Counted from the first letter of the stretch, positions 8,505 to 16,455 are shown. The stretch: DNA of 64,000 nt from Ewingella allii (GCF_044430645.1 NZ_JAWUDN010000001.1:124001-188000); one strand, 5' to 3'. Numbers and translations are program-made. Notes: a model not told the origin generated them from the letters alone.

Positions 8505-9602
8505 ATGATCCGACGTAAAAGTAAGTACTGGCTTTCACTCACTGCCTTGCTCGTTCTGGCAGGGTGTAGCACCAAGAAGCAGTCGGAGACGGCAGTAACT
8601 CGCCCGGCGGACACCAAAGCACAGATAGTTCGATTGATGCCGGCTAGCGTGCCTGACCGTCAGGGCTGGGCGACGGATATCACGGCGGCTTTTAGCGCGC
8701 AGAACATTGCGCCGACTACCGAGAACATCTGCTCGGTGCTGGCGGTGGCGCAGCAAGAGTCAAACTTTAGCGTCGATGCGCCGGTGCCGGGGCTGGGGAA
8801 AATTGCCTGGAAAGAGATCGATAGGCGCGCCGACGCGGTGCATGTGCCTAATTTTCTGGTCCACACCGCGCTATTAATAAAGTCGCCAAATGGTAAATCC
8901 TACAGCGAGCGATTGGACAAAGTGCGCAGCGAAAAAGAGCTGAGCGCGATTTTCGATGATTTCATCAGCATGGTGCCTATGGGGCAGAAGCTGTTTGGCA
9001 ATCTCAACCCGGTACACACCGGCGGGCCGATGCAGGTGAGCATTGCCTTTGCCGAAGCCCACGCCAAGGGCTATCCGTATCCTATCGACGGGAGCATTCG
9101 CCACGAAGTGTTTAGCCGCCGTGGGGGGATCTATTTCGGCACGCTGCACCTATTGGGCTATCCGGCCAATTACAGCCAGACGCTTTATCGCTTCGCGGAC
9201 TTCAATGCCGGTTGGTACGCCAGCCGCAACGCCGCATTCCAAAGCGCGGTGAGCCGCACTTCCGGCATTCCACTGGCGCTCGATGGTGATGTCATCAATT
9301 ACGGCACGGATAAGGCTGGCTCTACCGAGCTTGCCGTGCGGGTACTTGGCAAACGGCTGGGAATGAGTAATTCTGCTATTCGCCGCGCATTGGAAAAGGG
9401 TGACTTGCCGGAGTTTGAGCAGACCTCCCTCTATAAGCAGGTTTTCGCCTTGGCGGATAAAATGGCTGGTAAGCGCTTACCTCGCGAAATACTGCCGGGT
9501 ATTCAGCTAGAAAGCCCGAAAATTACCCGTAAACTCACCACGGCGTGGTTTGCCAAACGGGTCGACGAGCGTCGGCAGAAATGCGTCGCCAGCGCAGGCT
9601 AA
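8505..9602 (+). CDS. DUF1615 family lipoprotein
   Basis: 365 residues from the ATG at 8505 (AGGGA 4 bases upstream; an ATG at 8487 is an alternative). The signal sequence ends in VLAGC near residue 20. The mature region carries the family's conserved stretches: QQESNFSVDAPVPGLGKIAW, NLNPVHTGGPMQVS, YPYPIDGSIRHEVFSRRGG and RFADFNAGWYASRNAAFQ. The glutamate in AQQESNF and the overall layout recall lysozyme-like folds, so a peptidoglycan-related role is possible, but that is inference. An outer-membrane or periplasmic location is expected. Confidence 0.8.
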   Translation: MIRRKSKYWLSLTALLVLAGCSTKKQSETAVTRPADTKAQIVRLMPASVPDRQGWATDITAAFSAQNIAPTTENICSVLAVAQQESNFSVDAPVPGLGKIAWKEIDRRADAVHVPNFLVHTALLIKSPNGKSYSERLDKVRSEKELSAIFDDFISMVPMGQKLFGNLNPVHTGGPMQVSIAFAEAHAKGYPYPIDGSIRHEVFSRRGGIYFGTLHLLGYPANYSQTLYRFADFNAGWYASRNAAFQSAVSRTSGIPLALDGDVINYGTDKAGSTELAVRVLGKRLGMSNSAIRRALEKGDLPEFEQTSLYKQVFALADKMAGKRLPREILPGIQLESPKITRKLTTAWFAKRVDERRQKCVASAG

Positions 9603-9712
9603 AACGTAAATTTTATTCGACTGGTTTTGTGACAGCGCAGAGCGATAGGTCCATGGGCGCCTGCATAATGATCGTGTTGGTTTGAACCTCAATCCTTAAC
9701 CGAGAATTTTAC

Positions 9713-10438
9713 ATGAAGAATGTCGCCGCCCTGACGCTATCCACGCTGTTCCTTTATGGATGTGATACGCAAGCCAGCCTCGAGCCGGTAAACCCGATTT
9801 TTTCCAGCTACTCCAATATCTTTGGCTTCGAGCCGATTCGCGGCAAAGTAAAAAGCTTCCTGCAACAGCAGCATGATGAGCAGGGCAAAGTCAGTTCCTT
9901 GTTTCAAGGCGCGCTATCGGCAACCGGCTGTTTTAATGAGTTAAAAGTGGTAGCACCCCTGATGGGGCTGGATGTCGATCTGCTCAAAGAGGGCAACTTT
10001 CTGGTGAATCGAGGAGATAAGCAGAAGCGTTATGCTTTGAAAGATAACTGCTTACCCGAACGGGATCTCACCGACGACACGCGCTATGAAAGCAATGATA
10101 AAGGCTATGTCACGGCTGCTATCAACGAAAAAGATACGAGTAAAAACAGTTATTTTGAGTATGACGCCTCGGGATTCCCTTCGAAAATATCTCAACCGAC
10201 GCCGACCGGGCCTTTTGTCGCCATCATTAAAGCGACAGAATCCGAAGAGAAAAAACGCAATAACACCATCGAAACCCGAGTTAAAGATGTCCTGCTTGGG
10301 GAAGTGATCACCCGCTGTGACTATGATGATCACTTCAACGCAACTCACTGTAAGATAACCAGTAAGTCAGCAGAAAAAGACAAACCTTTGCCGAAGAGAC
10401 TCGATGATCCCGAGACAACTACGATAGAGTATTACTAA
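9713..10438 (+). CDS. ynfC: YnfC-family (UPF0257) lipoprotein
   Basis: 241 residues. The signal peptide ends at LYGC (residue 17). The protein keeps the YnfC signatures: FEPIRGKVKSF near the N-terminus, DEQGKVSSL, a GCFNEL motif, TRCDYDDHFNATHCKI, and the terminal TIEYY (E. coli: FDPLRGPVKDF, DEQGEV, GCFDSL, CEYDSHANPVDC, TIDYY). The family is of unknown function, predicted to be an envelope lipoprotein. It stands alone; 351 bases of leader DNA for the cold-shock gene follow. Confidence 0.85.
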   Translation: MKNVAALTLSTLFLYGCDTQASLEPVNPIFSSYSNIFGFEPIRGKVKSFLQQQHDEQGKVSSLFQGALSATGCFNELKVVAPLMGLDVDLLKEGNFLVNRGDKQKRYALKDNCLPERDLTDDTRYESNDKGYVTAAINEKDTSKNSYFEYDASGFPSKISQPTPTGPFVAIIKATESEEKKRNNTIETRVKDVLLGEVITRCDYDDHFNATHCKITSKSAEKDKPLPKRLDDPETTTIEYY

Positions 10439-10602
10439 AAAGACGAGGGAGCAGAGGGGCATAAAAAGGCTTTCAACCTGCTTAATTTATTCTCTGTGAT
10501 TAGCCGTCTGGCAGTATATATCGCTGTAGAATAAAAACCGCCTAAATAAAGTTAATCTGAAATAAAGCTTGCGTCTAAAAGTTATCTATGTGTAAATAGC
10601 GT

Positions 10603-10789
10603 CAACGGTTTGTCGTTAAGACCTATTTATGAAAGACATTTTAGTAAAGCAGTTCCTAGTTCAAGTGATATAGCAAATCTCTTCTCCGACGAATTTTCTT
10701 CTCTAGTGCCCCCATAAGTAACTCATAATAAAAACAGACCCTCATTGCCCTATGGCATCTAAAAAATAAAATTCAAGAAGGTATTTCTT
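10603..10789 (+). promoter_or_regulatory. Long cold-shock 5' leader with cold-box-like start
   Basis: The roughly 190 bases before the cold-shock gene begin with CAACGGTTTGTCGTTAAGACC, resembling the start and cold box of the cspA/cspG leaders (ACGGTTTGACG...). The leader ends with AGAAGG before the ATG. In cspA-type mRNAs this leader folds into a temperature-dependent structure that permits translation in the cold. The remaining upstream DNA from 10439 is AT-rich and shows no gene. Confidence 0.65.
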
Positions 10790-11002
10790 ATGTCTAATAA
10801 AATGACTGGTTTAGTAAAATGGTTTGATGCTGGTAAAGGTTTTGGTTTTATCAGCCCTGCAGACGGTAGCAAAGACGTGTTCGTTCACTTCTCTGCAATC
10901 CAGAGCAATGATTTCAAAACCCTGGATGAAGGCCAAAACGTTGAATTTACCATTGAAAATGGTATGAAAGGCCCTTCAGCTGGCAACGTAGTCGTACTGT
11001 AA
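10790..11002 (+). CDS. CspA-family cold-shock RNA chaperone
   Basis: 70 residues, the family length, starting MSNKMTGLVKWFDAGKGFGF. RNP1 (KGFGFISP, residues 16-23) and RNP2 (VFVHF, 30-34) are intact, and the C-terminus GPSAGNVVVL matches CspA/CspG. It binds single-stranded RNA and DNA and melts secondary structure during cold adaptation. The long upstream leader supports a cold-induced member rather than the constitutive CspC/CspE. The exact orthologue letter is uncertain. Confidence 0.93.
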   Translation: MSNKMTGLVKWFDAGKGFGFISPADGSKDVFVHFSAIQSNDFKTLDEGQNVEFTIENGMKGPSAGNVVVL

Positions 11003-11097
11003 CAATCGTCTGTCATAATGGTTTTAACCTGCAATAGCGATGATGGGCCAGACCCGGAGCAGACAGGAAAATAATTAAGACAGCGTTACAACGATTA

Positions 11098-11128
11098 AAA
11101 TAAACCTCGATGAAAATCGAGGTTTATT
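11098..11128. terminator. Stem-loop downstream of the cold-shock gene
   Basis: A 13-base perfect inverted repeat (AATAAACCTCGAT / ATCGAGGTTTATT) with a GAAA tetraloop, about 95 bases after the csp stop codon. It is not followed by a long T run, so it may be a processing or weak termination structure. Confidence 0.6.
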
Positions 11129-11472
11129 GCTCTCTGGAGCATGAAAAAATTTCCGAATATATTATTCACTGTTCGTTCAATAAAATTACCGTTTACCAAC
11201 AGAAAAGACGATTTACGAATTATCCTAACAATTATCCGTTTTTAGAAAATAGGGTTTTGGGAAATTGCCTGAAATAGGCGGAGTCGATTTTTCTATTGTG
11301 AAACAGTTTTGCTCAGACTGCGCAATGTTGGAGTGTTCGATGGACGCTTGCGCCACAATATGACGGCCGGGAAAGTAACCGGCACTCATTTTTAACCTGA
11401 ATACTTCAGATTGCAGATGCGTTGGCTGGACGAACTTGTCGCCTTCCGTGCAACTCGATTTTGGGTGAAATC

Positions 11473-11499
11473 AAAACCGCACTCAGTTGCGGTTTTTTT
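11473..11499 (+). terminator. Rho-independent terminator with no assigned gene
   Basis: Stem AAACCGCA / TTGCGGTTT with a short loop, followed by seven T residues. It may end a small RNA transcribed from about 11290-11470. Confidence 0.75.
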
Positions 11500-11543
11500 G
11501 TGCCCGAAAATCACCACCGGCTCTGAGATTGGCAAAAAACAGA

Positions 11544-11570
11544 TAAAAAAAAGCCCGCACGAAGCGGGCA
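11544..11570 (-). terminator. Rho-independent terminator (minus strand)
   Basis: Stem GCCCGC / GCGGGC with a 5-base loop; on the minus strand it is followed by eight T residues. It would end a transcript coming from the small ORFs at 11738-11936. Confidence 0.8.
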
Positions 11571-11737
11571 AAATAACAGGGTTCTACAGGGGTTTTCTAC
11601 ACAGGGACATCACACAACATCTTGATGGCTCTAAGGTATCAAACGCTCTGTATGGTTTTGTCATCGCTCGGTAAGGTTAGGGCAGGAGTTGTAAAATCCA
11701 GCGTTACTCGAACGATTAACGCGATGCGTGATATGAA

Positions 11738-11824
11738 CTAGAGCAATTCCATGAGCATGGCCATCACATAACCTATTGCCATCGAACCGCCAGCCATCGT
11801 CAGCCAGAATACTGTTGCTTTCAT
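11738..11824 (-). CDS. Candidate 28-aa single-helix membrane protein
   Basis: An ATG at 11824 preceded by an excellent ribosome site (GGAGGGAGTT) opens a 28-codon frame: MKATVFWLTMAGGSM, then AIGYVMAMLMELL. It is hydrophobic throughout with a basic second residue, the profile of the tiny single-pass inner-membrane proteins known in enterobacteria (such as CydX, YnhF, YohP). A minus-strand terminator lies 168 bases downstream. I could not match it to a named family. Confidence 0.55.
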   Translation of the reverse strand: MKATVFWLTMAGGSMAIGYVMAMLMELL

Positions 11825-11861
11825 AACTCCCTCCATGAGACGGGGAAAGTGGCCCCGGTGT

Positions 11862-11936
11862 CTATCGAGCTTTGGCGCACGGCTCGTGCCAAAGTCCTAC
11901 TGAACTCGCGAATTTATATTCATTTCGCAAATTCAT
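11862..11936 (-). CDS. Candidate 24-aa peptide upstream of the membrane micro-ORF
   Basis: A 24-codon frame starting MNLRNEYKFASSVG and ending PCAKAR, 37 bases upstream of the 28-aa membrane ORF. Its 3' end overlaps an imperfect hairpin (CTTTGGC / GCCAAAG, 11870-11894). There is no clear Shine-Dalgarno sequence. It could be a leader peptide or a chance frame. Confidence 0.25.
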   Translation of the reverse strand: MNLRNEYKFASSVGLWHEPCAKAR

Positions 11937-12038
11937 GATAGCAAACCCATACTAAAAGCGGATGAATAGACGGCGTTTCTTTGACCTGTCCCGTGCTTTT
12001 AGCTTTAGGGGGCCGTTTTCGCCTTATTCACAGGAGGC

Positions 12039-12239
12039 TCAGTTCAGGTAATCAGTATGTGCTGACAACTTGTTGTAAGCGCTTGCTTCAACCGTTGTGC
12101 AGTGCGGGCGGCCGCCTTCTTTAGCCTTGCGGCTAAGCTCGGAGGCAACATCTTTAGCGTTGGTCGGCTGTGCTGCCGCGAGATTGAAGCTCAGGGTGCC
12201 AAGAAACAGGGAGAAGATAATCAGGGTGATGCGGTTCAT
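12039..12239 (-). CDS. Small exported protein, 66 aa
   Basis: 66 residues with a clear Sec signal peptide (MNRITLIIFSLFLGTLSFNLAAAQ, likely cut after AAA). The mature part is about 43 residues, charged, with one cysteine, ending KLSAHTDYLN. It is probably periplasmic. The ribosome site is weak (GGACAG). I do not recognise the family. The gene lies 75 bases upstream, in transcription terms, of nothing on its own strand until the micro-ORFs. Confidence 0.5.
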   Translation of the reverse strand: MNRITLIIFSLFLGTLSFNLAAAQPTNAKDVASELSRKAKEGGRPHCTTVEASAYNKLSAHTDYLN

Positions 12240-12313
12240 GTAAAGCTGTCCGGTTAATGCGAGATCCTTAAAGGTGCAGCCAGCTTCTAGTCATAACAGT
12301 TGTAGTAATAAGA

Positions 12314-12338
12314 AACGGGAGCGATTTATGCTCCCGTT
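12314..12338. terminator. Terminator downstream of yhjX
   Basis: Perfect 9-base inverted repeat AACGGGAGC / GCTCCCGTT with a 7-base loop, 30 bases after the yhjX stop codon. On the minus strand it is followed by TTTCTT. Confidence 0.7.
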
Positions 12339-12367
12339 CATCATTTTAACTGCATGTAAGAACTACG

Positions 12368-13606
12368 CTACACGTGCTGGAGCGCATTATGCCCTTGTTC
12401 GGCTTTGTTCGGAAGGCGAATTGTGGCAGAAAGCACCAAAGAGAGCACTAAAAGTACAGCGATGAAGGTGAAGGTCACGATGAAGCCGCCGAACAGGGAG
12501 GCGATAAGTGAACCCATGACGCTGCCGATGCCGAAGCCGAGATACAGCAAACCGTAGTTTTTGGTCAGGTTATTCAGCCCGAAGAAGTCACTCACCAGCG
12601 ATGGATAGACGGTGATGGTACCGCCGAAGCTGAAGGCCACACAGGCTACGGAGATGAAGAACAGCGTCTCATTCATATTGGAAAACAGCAGAATGCTCAT
12701 GCCGACCAGTGAGATGACCTGCGCCATGGAAATCACCCGGATGCGCGCCATTTTATCTGACAGCACTCCGAGGATCAGTCGGCCGCTGAGGTTAGCAATG
12801 GCAATCACGGTGACGGCGTTGGCGGCGGTGACCGCGTTGAGATGCACCAGACCTTCGCCGATGTCCTTCGCCACGCCGATAACATACAGGCCGCTCATGC
12901 AAGAGGTGAGGAACATCATTGCCAGCATCCAGTACTGTGGCATGCGCACGGCTTCTGACAGCGTGAAGTCACGGCTGCTGGTCAGGTTGTCTTCATTACA
13001 GTTGATGGTCTGAGGAGCTTGCTTAGGCGCGTCTGTCATCATTAGGCCGCCGATGATAATCATGGTCATCGCCAGCAGACCCCAGATAATAAAGGTGCTT
13101 TCCAGAGAATAAATGCTGAGTAAGTGGCCGCAAATAAATTTAAAACCTAAGCTGCCGAGGCCGTAAGCGCCGATGGCACAGGCTGAAATTACCCCTTTAC
13201 GCTCCGGGAACCACTTCACGCAGTTTGACAGAGTCATCAGATAGCCCGCACCGTCTGCCAGCCCGACCAATACTCCCGCGCTGAGATACAGCATGATTAA
13301 ATTGTTGGATTGGGAGGTGAGCGCAAAACCTATCGCCATCACCACGCCTGCCGCCATCGTGACTTTCTTCACGCCAAATCGGTCTTGCAGCTTGCCCGCG
13401 ACAGAAGAAGCAATCGCCAGGCCCAGGCTCAGTAAGCCGAAGGAGAAGGCCACGCGGCTGATCGGTTCATCCAGCTTTTGGGAAAGCTGTCCGTTAAACA
13501 AACTCCACGTATACACAGAGCCAAGAGCAAATTGGGTAATGATGGTGCCAAACAGCGTTAGCCAGCGTGTGCGGTTGTCGTTTTGCATTCCAGATTTGTC
13601 ACTCAT
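12368..13606 (-). CDS. yhjX: MFS transporter YhjX (pyruvate-responsive)
   Basis: 412 residues from the ATG at 13606 (GGGAG upstream). Twelve-helix major facilitator. It shares long stretches with E. coli YhjX: RTRWLTLFGTIITQFALGSV, YTWSLFNG, SFGLLSLGLA, GVLVGLADGAGYL, LSNCVKWFPERKG, AVTVIAIANLSGRL. E. coli yhjX is one of the main targets of the YpdA/YpdB two-component system, which senses external pyruvate. A matching YpdB site lies about 80 bases upstream here. It was long annotated as an oxalate:formate-like antiporter and likely handles pyruvate or a related acid. Confidence 0.92.
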   Translation of the reverse strand: MSDKSGMQNDNRTRWLTLFGTIITQFALGSVYTWSLFNGQLSQKLDEPISRVAFSFGLLSLGLAIASSVAGKLQDRFGVKKVTMAAGVVMAIGFALTSQSNNLIMLYLSAGVLVGLADGAGYLMTLSNCVKWFPERKGVISACAIGAYGLGSLGFKFICGHLLSIYSLESTFIIWGLLAMTMIIIGGLMMTDAPKQAPQTINCNEDNLTSSRDFTLSEAVRMPQYWMLAMMFLTSCMSGLYVIGVAKDIGEGLVHLNAVTAANAVTVIAIANLSGRLILGVLSDKMARIRVISMAQVISLVGMSILLFSNMNETLFFISVACVAFSFGGTITVYPSLVSDFFGLNNLTKNYGLLYLGFGIGSVMGSLIASLFGGFIVTFTFIAVLLVLSLVLSATIRLPNKAEQGHNALQHV

Positions 13607-13687
13607 AGTGGGTTCTCCCGAGCGAAATAAAGTCAATTAAACTGTTTGTATGATAAATCTTTCGCCGCACAGCGATCGGTTTCGGGC

Positions 13688-13718
13688 ATGAGATGCCTTG
13701 GTACAGGAATGAAATGCA
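13688..13718 (-). promoter_or_regulatory. Predicted YpdB operator of yhjX
   Basis: On the minus strand, TGCATTTCAT and GGCATCTCAT form a direct repeat separated by exactly 11 bases. The published YpdB motif at E. coli yhjX is GGCATTTCAT-N11-GGCATTTCAT, so 18 of 20 motif bases match. It is correctly oriented upstream of yhjX. Confidence 0.8.
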
Positions 13719-14115
13719 CAGGAGAGGGTATGAAACACATTTTTTGCTGAAAAATAGCTCATAAATTGCGCTTAAAACGCCTTTCCAGCCCAGTCTGGGC
13801 GCGGGTTTTGTTTGATCTGAGTCATGCTTTTAGCTTTTATTTTTTCGCCAGCCTAAGGATGCCCATAACAGAGGGCAGCGTTCGTCGACTCCCGCTACGC
13901 CATCAACTCTCCTTACAAGGGGGGGAAATTGAATGAGGCGCACGCCTTTTACACCCCCTCATGAAGTTTTGATTAAACATAGATTAAGTAGTTGGGTTTT
14001 TCTTATTAGTCGTCTTCTTATTAAGATGACGGGAATTTTGTGACGTTTAAAAGAATACAGAGAATATATAATTATTTTTAAATCATTAATCGATTCGAAT
14101 AGGGAACATAATGCA
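13719..14115. other. Intergenic DNA without a recognisable gene
   Basis: About 400 bases between the yhjX regulatory site and the next gene. It becomes strongly AT-rich after 13960. A 91-codon minus-strand frame at 13959-14234 overlaps the lipoprotein gene and has no signal peptide or ribosome site, so it is treated as a shadow. AGGGA before 14116 is the ribosome site of the following gene. Confidence 0.5.
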
Positions 14116-14475
14116 ATGAGAAGAAATATGGCACGTTTGTTAATACTTTTTCCGCTTCTTACCCTAATTGGGTGTACAACGCCGAAAGCAGGAATAAAAG
14201 GGAAAGTGGCAAATGCCAGTGAACAATCCTGCATTAACGAATTTAAAGCGCTAAAAAATATTGATCCTGCTTCCTACGAAATCTATCAGAAACAATTCTC
14301 CAAGGTAAATCAAGCTTATGAGGTTTACCGCACTAACAGTCTGAATATTAACAAGGATTCTAAAGATATCCTCGGTATGGAGTTGAGTAACAAGATTAAA
14401 TTGATCTGCGCGCGGGTCAAAGATGCGTCATTTAAGAATATGGAAAAAAGATCACAGGAAATTAACAATCTATGA
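14116..14475 (+). CDS. Small lipoprotein paired with the coiled-coil FKBP-like protein
   Basis: 119 residues. MRRNMARLLILFPLLTLIGC is a lipoprotein signal with lipobox LIGC (residues 17-20). The mature part is helical, basic and hydrophilic with two cysteines (SCINEF and LICARV). AGGGA lies 10 bases upstream. Its stop overlaps the next gene's start by four bases (ATGA), so the two are translationally coupled and probably act together in the envelope. The DNA is AT-rich compared with surrounding genes, which hints at acquired DNA. No family recognised. Confidence 0.75.
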   Translation: MRRNMARLLILFPLLTLIGCTTPKAGIKGKVANASEQSCINEFKALKNIDPASYEIYQKQFSKVNQAYEVYRTNSLNINKDSKDILGMELSNKIKLICARVKDASFKNMEKRSQEINNL

Positions 14476-16436
14476 TGAAGCGTACTCTTTGTATCTGCGT
14501 TTTTCTTGCTCTTGCTAGTATGAGAGGAGCAGTGGCGGAAGATAATACTAATAACCTCAATCTTCTAAATAAATTACGAGAGGAAAAATTAGTAAAACCG
14601 GCTCTTCAGCCAGTATTTAGTTCATCTGGCGTTAGCGAACAGGATTCGTCTGGGGAATTATCCAAGGATATTCCGAAAAAAAAAGATAACTCGCAGAATA
14701 CTCCGCTAACTGCTCAATGGTATAAGCAGCAGCTTTCTGAACTCAATAATAAAAATAAGAAGCTTCAGTCTGAAATTATTACCATTAGAAAAAAACTTGC
14801 GGCGATCAGCGGTGAGCCAGTACCTGAAACTCTCGAGGTGCAAGCCAAAGAGACCGCGCGGCAGCTGAGTGATGCACAGCAGGCATTGCTAAAGGCCAAT
14901 GAAGATAACGCCCGACTGTCAGCATCGGCCGGACAGGCCGAGCAGGAGAAAGCCAAGCTGGATGCGCAGATTGCCAAACTCACTGCGCAGCAACAGCAGG
15001 ATTCTTCCCAGTCGGCTAAGCAATTGGCAGATGCACAGGCAGCAGGGAAAAAGGCCAGCGATGAAAACAGTCGTCTGCAGGCAGCCGTCAACCAGGCCGA
15101 GCAGGACAAAGCCAGGCTGGATAAGCAGATTGCCGAACTGACTGCGCAGCAACAGCAGGAGTCGTCGCAGTCGGCTAAGCAATTGGCAGATGCACAGGCG
15201 GTAGGGAAGAAGGCCAGCGATGAAAACGCTCGTCTACAGGCAGCAGTGAAACAGGCCGAGCAAGACAAAGCCAAGCTGGATAAGCAGATTGCCGAACTGA
15301 CTGCGCAGCAAACCCAAACAGCTGCGCATGCTGCTAAACATTTGGCAGAGGCACAGGCTATCGCGAAAAAATCCGCAGATGAAAATCTTCGTCTACAAGC
15401 AGAGGCGAAACAGTCTGCGCAGGACAAGGTTAAGCAGGATAATCAGATCGCCGCTCTTACCGCCCAGCAGTCTCAGATAACCAAACAGCTGGTGGAATCT
15501 CAGGCCGCAGAGAAGAAAGCCAGTAATGAAAATCTGCGCTTACAGGCGGTAGAGAAACAAGCCGCGCAGGATAAAACCAAGGTTGATGCGCAGATTGCTT
15601 CGCTCACCACAGAGAAAAATCAGCTTGCTGCCCAAGTTGCCAAACAACAGGCAGATGCACAGGCTGGCAGTAAAAAATGGGCCGATGAGCAAGCCGCGCT
15701 GGCGACTGAGTTGGCCAATGTGAAGAAACAACTGGCAGAGAAATCAGCGGTTAATGCGACCTCTGGCATACCAAGCAGTGAACAGGTCAAAGCAGCAATT
15801 ACTGCCGATAGCAAAGCTGGAAGATTGGCGAAACGCGCCTACTCCTTGGGGTATTTCATCGGGCTGGAGTCTGAGCAGGAGTTGAGAAAGATCACTGCTT
15901 ACACTGCCCCGGTGGATCAAAACATCGTCCTCAAAGGCTTGTTGGATCGTTTTAATCACACCCCGTTGCTGACTGATAAAGAGATCGAAGCTTCTCTGGC
16001 GGTAGTCGATAAGGAAATTAATGAGAATGCGGCTGATAAAGGGAACAAAAACAGAGCTATAAATGAGCAGGTTATGGCCAAGGCTGCGAAAATGAAGAAC
16101 GCCGTGAAAACGAAAAGTAACTTCATTTATGTCATCACCAAGCCGGGTTCTGCGCTAAAAGTGAAACCGACTGACAGCGTCCGTATCAAAATTATCGAGA
16201 AATTAGGTGACGGTACGATCATTGCCAGCGAAAAAGACAACAATGTCATTGCTGCTGCCGTTAAAGATATTCCACTTACCTTGCAGGAGGTGATTGTGAA
16301 GATGGGGATTAATGGAGAAGCGACGCTCTATATCCCACCTAATTTAGCGTATGGAGAAAAGGGCATTGCGGGGAAAATCCCACCTAACTCATTGTCCATT
16401 ATGACAATTAAGGTTCTTGGCATTAAAGAAGATTAA
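14472..16436 (+). CDS. Exported coiled-coil protein with degenerate FkpA/Mip-type FKBP domain
   Basis: 654 residues. Residues 1-22 are a signal peptide ending AVAED. A short linker is followed by a long helical region (about 75-435) made of repeats of 53 residues rich in Q, A, K, D and E, predicted to form a coiled coil. Residues about 440-555 resemble the dimerisation domain of FkpA/Mip (KRAYSLGYFIGLESEQEL, LTDKEIEASL). Residues about 556-652 are an FKBP domain (IPPNLAYGEKGIAGKIPPNS). The usual catalytic aromatic and acidic residues (the Y of YxG, the FD pair, the W of PGW) are replaced, so isomerase activity is doubtful; the AYG tyrosine remains. It may be a periplasmic scaffold or chaperone acting with the upstream lipoprotein. 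Confidence 0.8.
   Translation: MMKRTLCICVFLALASMRGAVAEDNTNNLNLLNKLREEKLVKPALQPVFSSSGVSEQDSSGELSKDIPKKKDNSQNTPLTAQWYKQQLSELNNKNKKLQSEIITIRKKLAAISGEPVPETLEVQAKETARQLSDAQQALLKANEDNARLSASAGQAEQEKAKLDAQIAKLTAQQQQDSSQSAKQLADAQAAGKKASDENSRLQAAVNQAEQDKARLDKQIAELTAQQQQESSQSAKQLADAQAVGKKASDENARLQAAVKQAEQDKAKLDKQIAELTAQQTQTAAHAAKHLAEAQAIAKKSADENLRLQAEAKQSAQDKVKQDNQIAALTAQQSQITKQLVESQAAEKKASNENLRLQAVEKQAAQDKTKVDAQIASLTTEKNQLAAQVAKQQADAQAGSKKWADEQAALATELANVKKQLAEKSAVNATSGIPSSEQVKAAITADSKAGRLAKRAYSLGYFIGLESEQELRKITAYTAPVDQNIVLKGLLDRFNHTPLLTDKEIEASLAVVDKEINENAADKGNKNRAINEQVMAKAAKMKNAVKTKSNFIYVITKPGSALKVKPTDSVRIKIIEKLGDGTIIASEKDNNVIAAAVKDIPLTLQEVIVKMGINGEATLYIPPNLAYGEKGIAGKIPPNSLSIMTIKVLGIKED
14979..15749 (+). 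repeat. Tandem 159-base coding repeats
   Basis: Units beginning LTAQQ start at 14979, 15138, 15297 and 15456, exactly 159 bases (53 codons) apart, with a 147-base unit to 15603 and a decayed copy after. The first two are nearly identical in protein (KQLADAQAxGKKASDEN, then RLQAAV and KQIAE), while later ones diverge. A partial earlier unit precedes 14979. The unit is seven and a half heptads long, as in an elongated coiled coil. Confidence 0.85.
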
Positions 16437-16455
16437 TAACCATCCGCAGCAAAAT

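Larger units (their letters stand above)
11003..11737. other. 735-base intergenic region, possible unannotated RNA
   Basis: No convincing protein gene. It holds the csp 3' stem-loop, an AT-rich stretch (11150-11280), then a mixed-composition segment 11283-11470 ending in a good plus-strand terminator at 11473-11499. No gene in the window explains that terminator, since the csp gene already has its own stem-loop. A minus-strand terminator sits at 11544-11570. An 87-codon plus-strand frame at 11411 reads through the terminator and is not credible. Confidence 0.4.

Noticed and set aside
11411..11674. 87-codon plus-strand frame
   Set aside because: It reads through one intrinsic terminator and across an opposite-strand terminator; composition is random-like.
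13959..14234. 91-codon minus-strand frame in AT-rich DNA
   Set aside because: It overlaps the start of the lipoprotein gene, which has a ribosome site, signal peptide and coupled downstream gene.
14765..15427. 220-codon minus-strand frame rich in Cys, Ser and Ala
   Set aside because: It is the antisense shadow of the Q/A/K-rich coiled-coil repeats.
14850..15760. Tandem repeats considered as a CRISPR array
   Set aside because: The units are 159 bases, in frame, without unique spacers between short identical repeats, and encode a coiled coil. No cas gene is present.
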